From contig NZ_CP116384.1 in assembly GCF_028201475.1 (NCBI RefSeq), positions 62,001-126,000 on the forward strand: 64,000 nt of DNA. Reading direction: 5' to 3'. Both the position numbers and the translations under genes were made by a program. The notes beneath the pieces are model-generated. The model worked only from the letters and a program-made list of their open reading frames with translations, had not been told where the DNA came from and did no database searches. Position 1 is the stretch's first letter; each line of letters opens with the position of its first letter. This document shows, piece after piece, positions 62,553-64,000 of this stretch. This stretch comes from Vibrio sp. SCSIO 43137 (lineage in GTDB: Bacteria > Pseudomonadota > Gammaproteobacteria > Enterobacterales > Vibrionaceae).

Positions 62553-63005
62553 TTACTTCTTGGTGGAGGGCTTTGCCATTGCCAGTAGTGCTTTCTTCTT
62601 GGCGGCATAGTCAGGGCTGACCTGATGAAGGAAGATGGAAGCATCCGATTTTACGATTAAACCTAAGTCTCGCGTAACACTGGAAAAGAAGGATACATTG
62701 TTGCTGCTGCCGCTTTTAAACAATGGCCTGAATACCGCACTTTTAAAGGCGTTGTCTTTCTGCGTTTCGATTAAGGTTAAGACGGAATCAATCGGTATCC
62801 ACTCTTTAGAGAACAGCCCTGAATCGGTTTGCTCTACGAGGTGAATATAAAGCTGCTTCTCTTGTTGGTGGAGAGCCACTTCATACTTGATTTTCCCTGT
62901 GGCCTTAGGGCTGAGTTTGTCAGCTTCTGCGCTATGGACAATCTGCTGGAATGGGTTCAGCTCTTTGGTATCTGTGTTCTTTTTCGCATTGGTTTTAGCG
63001 TTCAT
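62553..63005 (-). CDS. Hypothetical pipolin-region protein
   Basis: 150 residues with AGGAG 7 nt before the ATG. A basic N-terminus (MNAKTNAKKNTDTKE) leads to a beta-rich middle (KYEVALHQQEKQLYIHLVEQ) and a late SSVTRDLGLIVKSDASIFLH segment. The C-terminus is basic and ends STKK. No family recognised; a DNA- or RNA-binding accessory protein is possible. Confidence 0.6.
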   Translation of the reverse strand: MNAKTNAKKNTDTKELNPFQQIVHSAEADKLSPKATGKIKYEVALHQQEKQLYIHLVEQTDSGLFSKEWIPIDSVLTLIETQKDNAFKSAVFRPLFKSGSSNNVSFFSSVTRDLGLIVKSDASIFLHQVSPDYAAKKKALLAMAKPSTKK

Positions 63006-63104
63006 GATGATACTCCTGTGGTGATAGTGATGAAAATATGGGATTAGGGTGAGTGTCTTGGGTAACTCTGGTTAGTAGTGTGGGCTGAAACTAAATGAAT
63101 TGAG

Positions 63105-63479
63105 CTAGGCGGTGACCTGAGAAAGCAGTGTCTTAACCGCACTTGTCTCGCTATCGGTGTGTCCGACCAGATAGCAGCCTGAACCATGGTCATTGAGAAT
63201 CGCCAGCCCTATAACGAAAGGCTCTAAAATAAGGACGTATTCGGGGTAGCTTATGACGTACTCAATCAGGGAAAGTGACTCTCCATCTATAAGAGAGAGC
63301 TCATGGTCGGTATCACCCTCATCGATAAGAATCAGAGTAATGCCTACTTTCTCCCAGTTTTTCTTAAGCTCATTGGTTTTGCCTTGAAAGCTTTCGGCTA
63401 AATGAGTGATGAGGCTGTCTTTATGCGTTATGGGTAAATCAAGCTCTATAAGCTCGGTATAGCTTTTAATTATTTGCAT
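63105..63479 (-). CDS. Hypothetical acidic protein upstream of the small basic gene
   Basis: 124 residues with GGAAACCCACC before the ATG. Acidic, with LTLILIDEGDTDHELSLIDG and EPFVIGLAILNDHGSGCYL. No family recognised. It lies 14 bp downstream of the integrase gene on the same strand, so it is probably co-transcribed with it. Confidence 0.6.
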   Translation of the reverse strand: MQIIKSYTELIELDLPITHKDSLITHLAESFQGKTNELKKNWEKVGITLILIDEGDTDHELSLIDGESLSLIEYVISYPEYVLILEPFVIGLAILNDHGSGCYLVGHTDSETSAVKTLLSQVTA

Positions 63480-63493
63480 GGTGGGTTTCCAGA

Positions 63494-64000
63494 TTATTGT
63501 TGATGGTGTTCCAGTAAGGGTGACTGGGATTCAATGAGGTTAGAGAGTACGGCTGCGCCGCCTCTTAGCTTTTGCTCAGAGTGTTTCACATAAATTTGAG
63601 TGCTTTTGATGTCTTTATGGTTGAGCAGACGTTGCACCGTAAGTAAATCCACACCGCTATCGAGCAGGTTAGTCGCCACACTGTGTCTGGCATGGTGGAA
63701 GCAATATTGCTCCGGGTTTTCTATGCCTGCCCGTTTCTTAATTAAGGCGAAAGCATTGCGAGGGGGTGAGATATGAATGCCTGCTTTGTGGCTTGGAAAG
63801 ACATAAGGGTTATTGGGTTGCCTTAACATCTTGAGCTCTTTAAACAGGGTTATCATTAGTGGTGTTAAATAAACGGTTAACTCAGTACCGTTCTTGGTTT
63901 CAGGAATTATCATCTTGCCTTCAGATAGAAAGATTTCAGACCAGCGTCTTGCCAATAATTCATTACTTCGGCATCCCATCAGAAACAGCAAGGCGATGTA
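63494..64000 (-). CDS. Tyrosine recombinase / integrase, catalytic domain (5' end outside window)
   Basis: The frame is open to the right edge, so the N-terminal DNA-binding part is missing. The catalytic residues are visible: Arg in FLMGCRSNELLARRW, His and Arg in FHHARHSVATNLL, His in LLNHKDIKSTQIY and the nucleophile Tyr in QIYVKHSEQ. Spacing fits phage and pipolin-type integrases, and pipolins in Vibrio and E. coli carry such enzymes. It is expected to recombine att sites that lie outside or at the unseen ends of the element. Confidence 0.88.
   Translation of the reverse strand, partial: YIALLFLMGCRSNELLARRWSEIFLSEGKMIIPETKNGTELTVYLTPLMITLFKELKMLRQPNNPYVFPSHKAGIHISPPRNAFALIKKRAGIENPEQYCFHHARHSVATNLLDSGVDLLTVQRLLNHKDIKSTQIYVKHSEQKLRGGAAVLSNLIESQSPLLEHHQQ

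Noticed and set aside
1..64000. CRISPR arrays, tRNA or rRNA genes, insertion-sequence transposases
   Set aside because: None were seen on reading. The only long repeats are those of the CdiA locus; tRNAscan-SE was not run.

Overview
The window looks like a Vibrionaceae chromosome (Vibrio or a close relative). The supporting features are a DUF2999 protein, a YheO-type regulator, a Cache chemoreceptor, a DctB/DctD-controlled TRAP transporter, a homoprotocatechuate (hpa) catabolic cluster, and a pipolin-type DNA polymerase of the kind known from Vibrio. All calls were made by reading the sequence; no searches were run.

Region 1 (1-10.3 kb) is mostly core-like: a phytase-like secreted protein cut by the window edge, a membrane protein with a cytoplasmic N-terminus, a radical SAM enzyme, a GNAT enzyme followed by a LuxR-type regulator, and then two abutting perfect palindromes leading into a candidate structured small RNA with its own terminator. 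DUF2999, a glycine-zipper lipoprotein, an MCP, a YheO-like regulator and two overlapping GNAT genes follow.

Region 2 (10.3-32.5 kb) is catabolic. dctPQM lies on the minus strand behind a sigma-54 promoter with two upstream palindromes, divergent from dctB-dctD. A secreted lipase-like protein with a lipoprotein partner and a periplasmic binding protein separate it from the hpa cluster. hpaC points left. hpaH-hpaI-hpaG1-hpaG2-hpaE-hpaF-hpaD, a GlcG/HbpS-like gene, an MFS exporter and a succinate-semialdehyde dehydrogenase point right. Together the rightward genes can take homoprotocatechuate to pyruvate and succinate. The oxygenase hpaB and the usual regulators hpaR and hpaA are not in the window.

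Region 3 (32.8-49.4 kb) is a two-partner secretion / contact-dependent inhibition locus: cdiB, a 3015-residue cdiA with a C-terminal RNase-like toxin, and a small zinc-ribbon immunity candidate. A second, 5'-truncated cdiA copy with a different toxin and immunity gene follows. The two copies share a block of about 916 bp at a constant offset of 5032 bp, and each module ends in the same ~124 bp repeat. A fragment resembling the P1/P4 ash-icd / C4 RNA region lies between them.

Region 4 (49.6-64 kb) is accessory DNA. A two-gene minus-strand unit encodes an SMC/Rad50-like ATPase with a zinc hook and a C-terminal HEPN-like RX6H motif, plus a ParB/Srx-like protein. Next comes a probable pipolin: a family B DNA polymerase of piPolB type with two small upstream genes, an HNH protein related to the Cap5 nuclease domain but with a different C-terminus, a WYL regulator, several small unknown genes, and a tyrosine recombinase cut by the right edge. 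The ends of this element are not visible.
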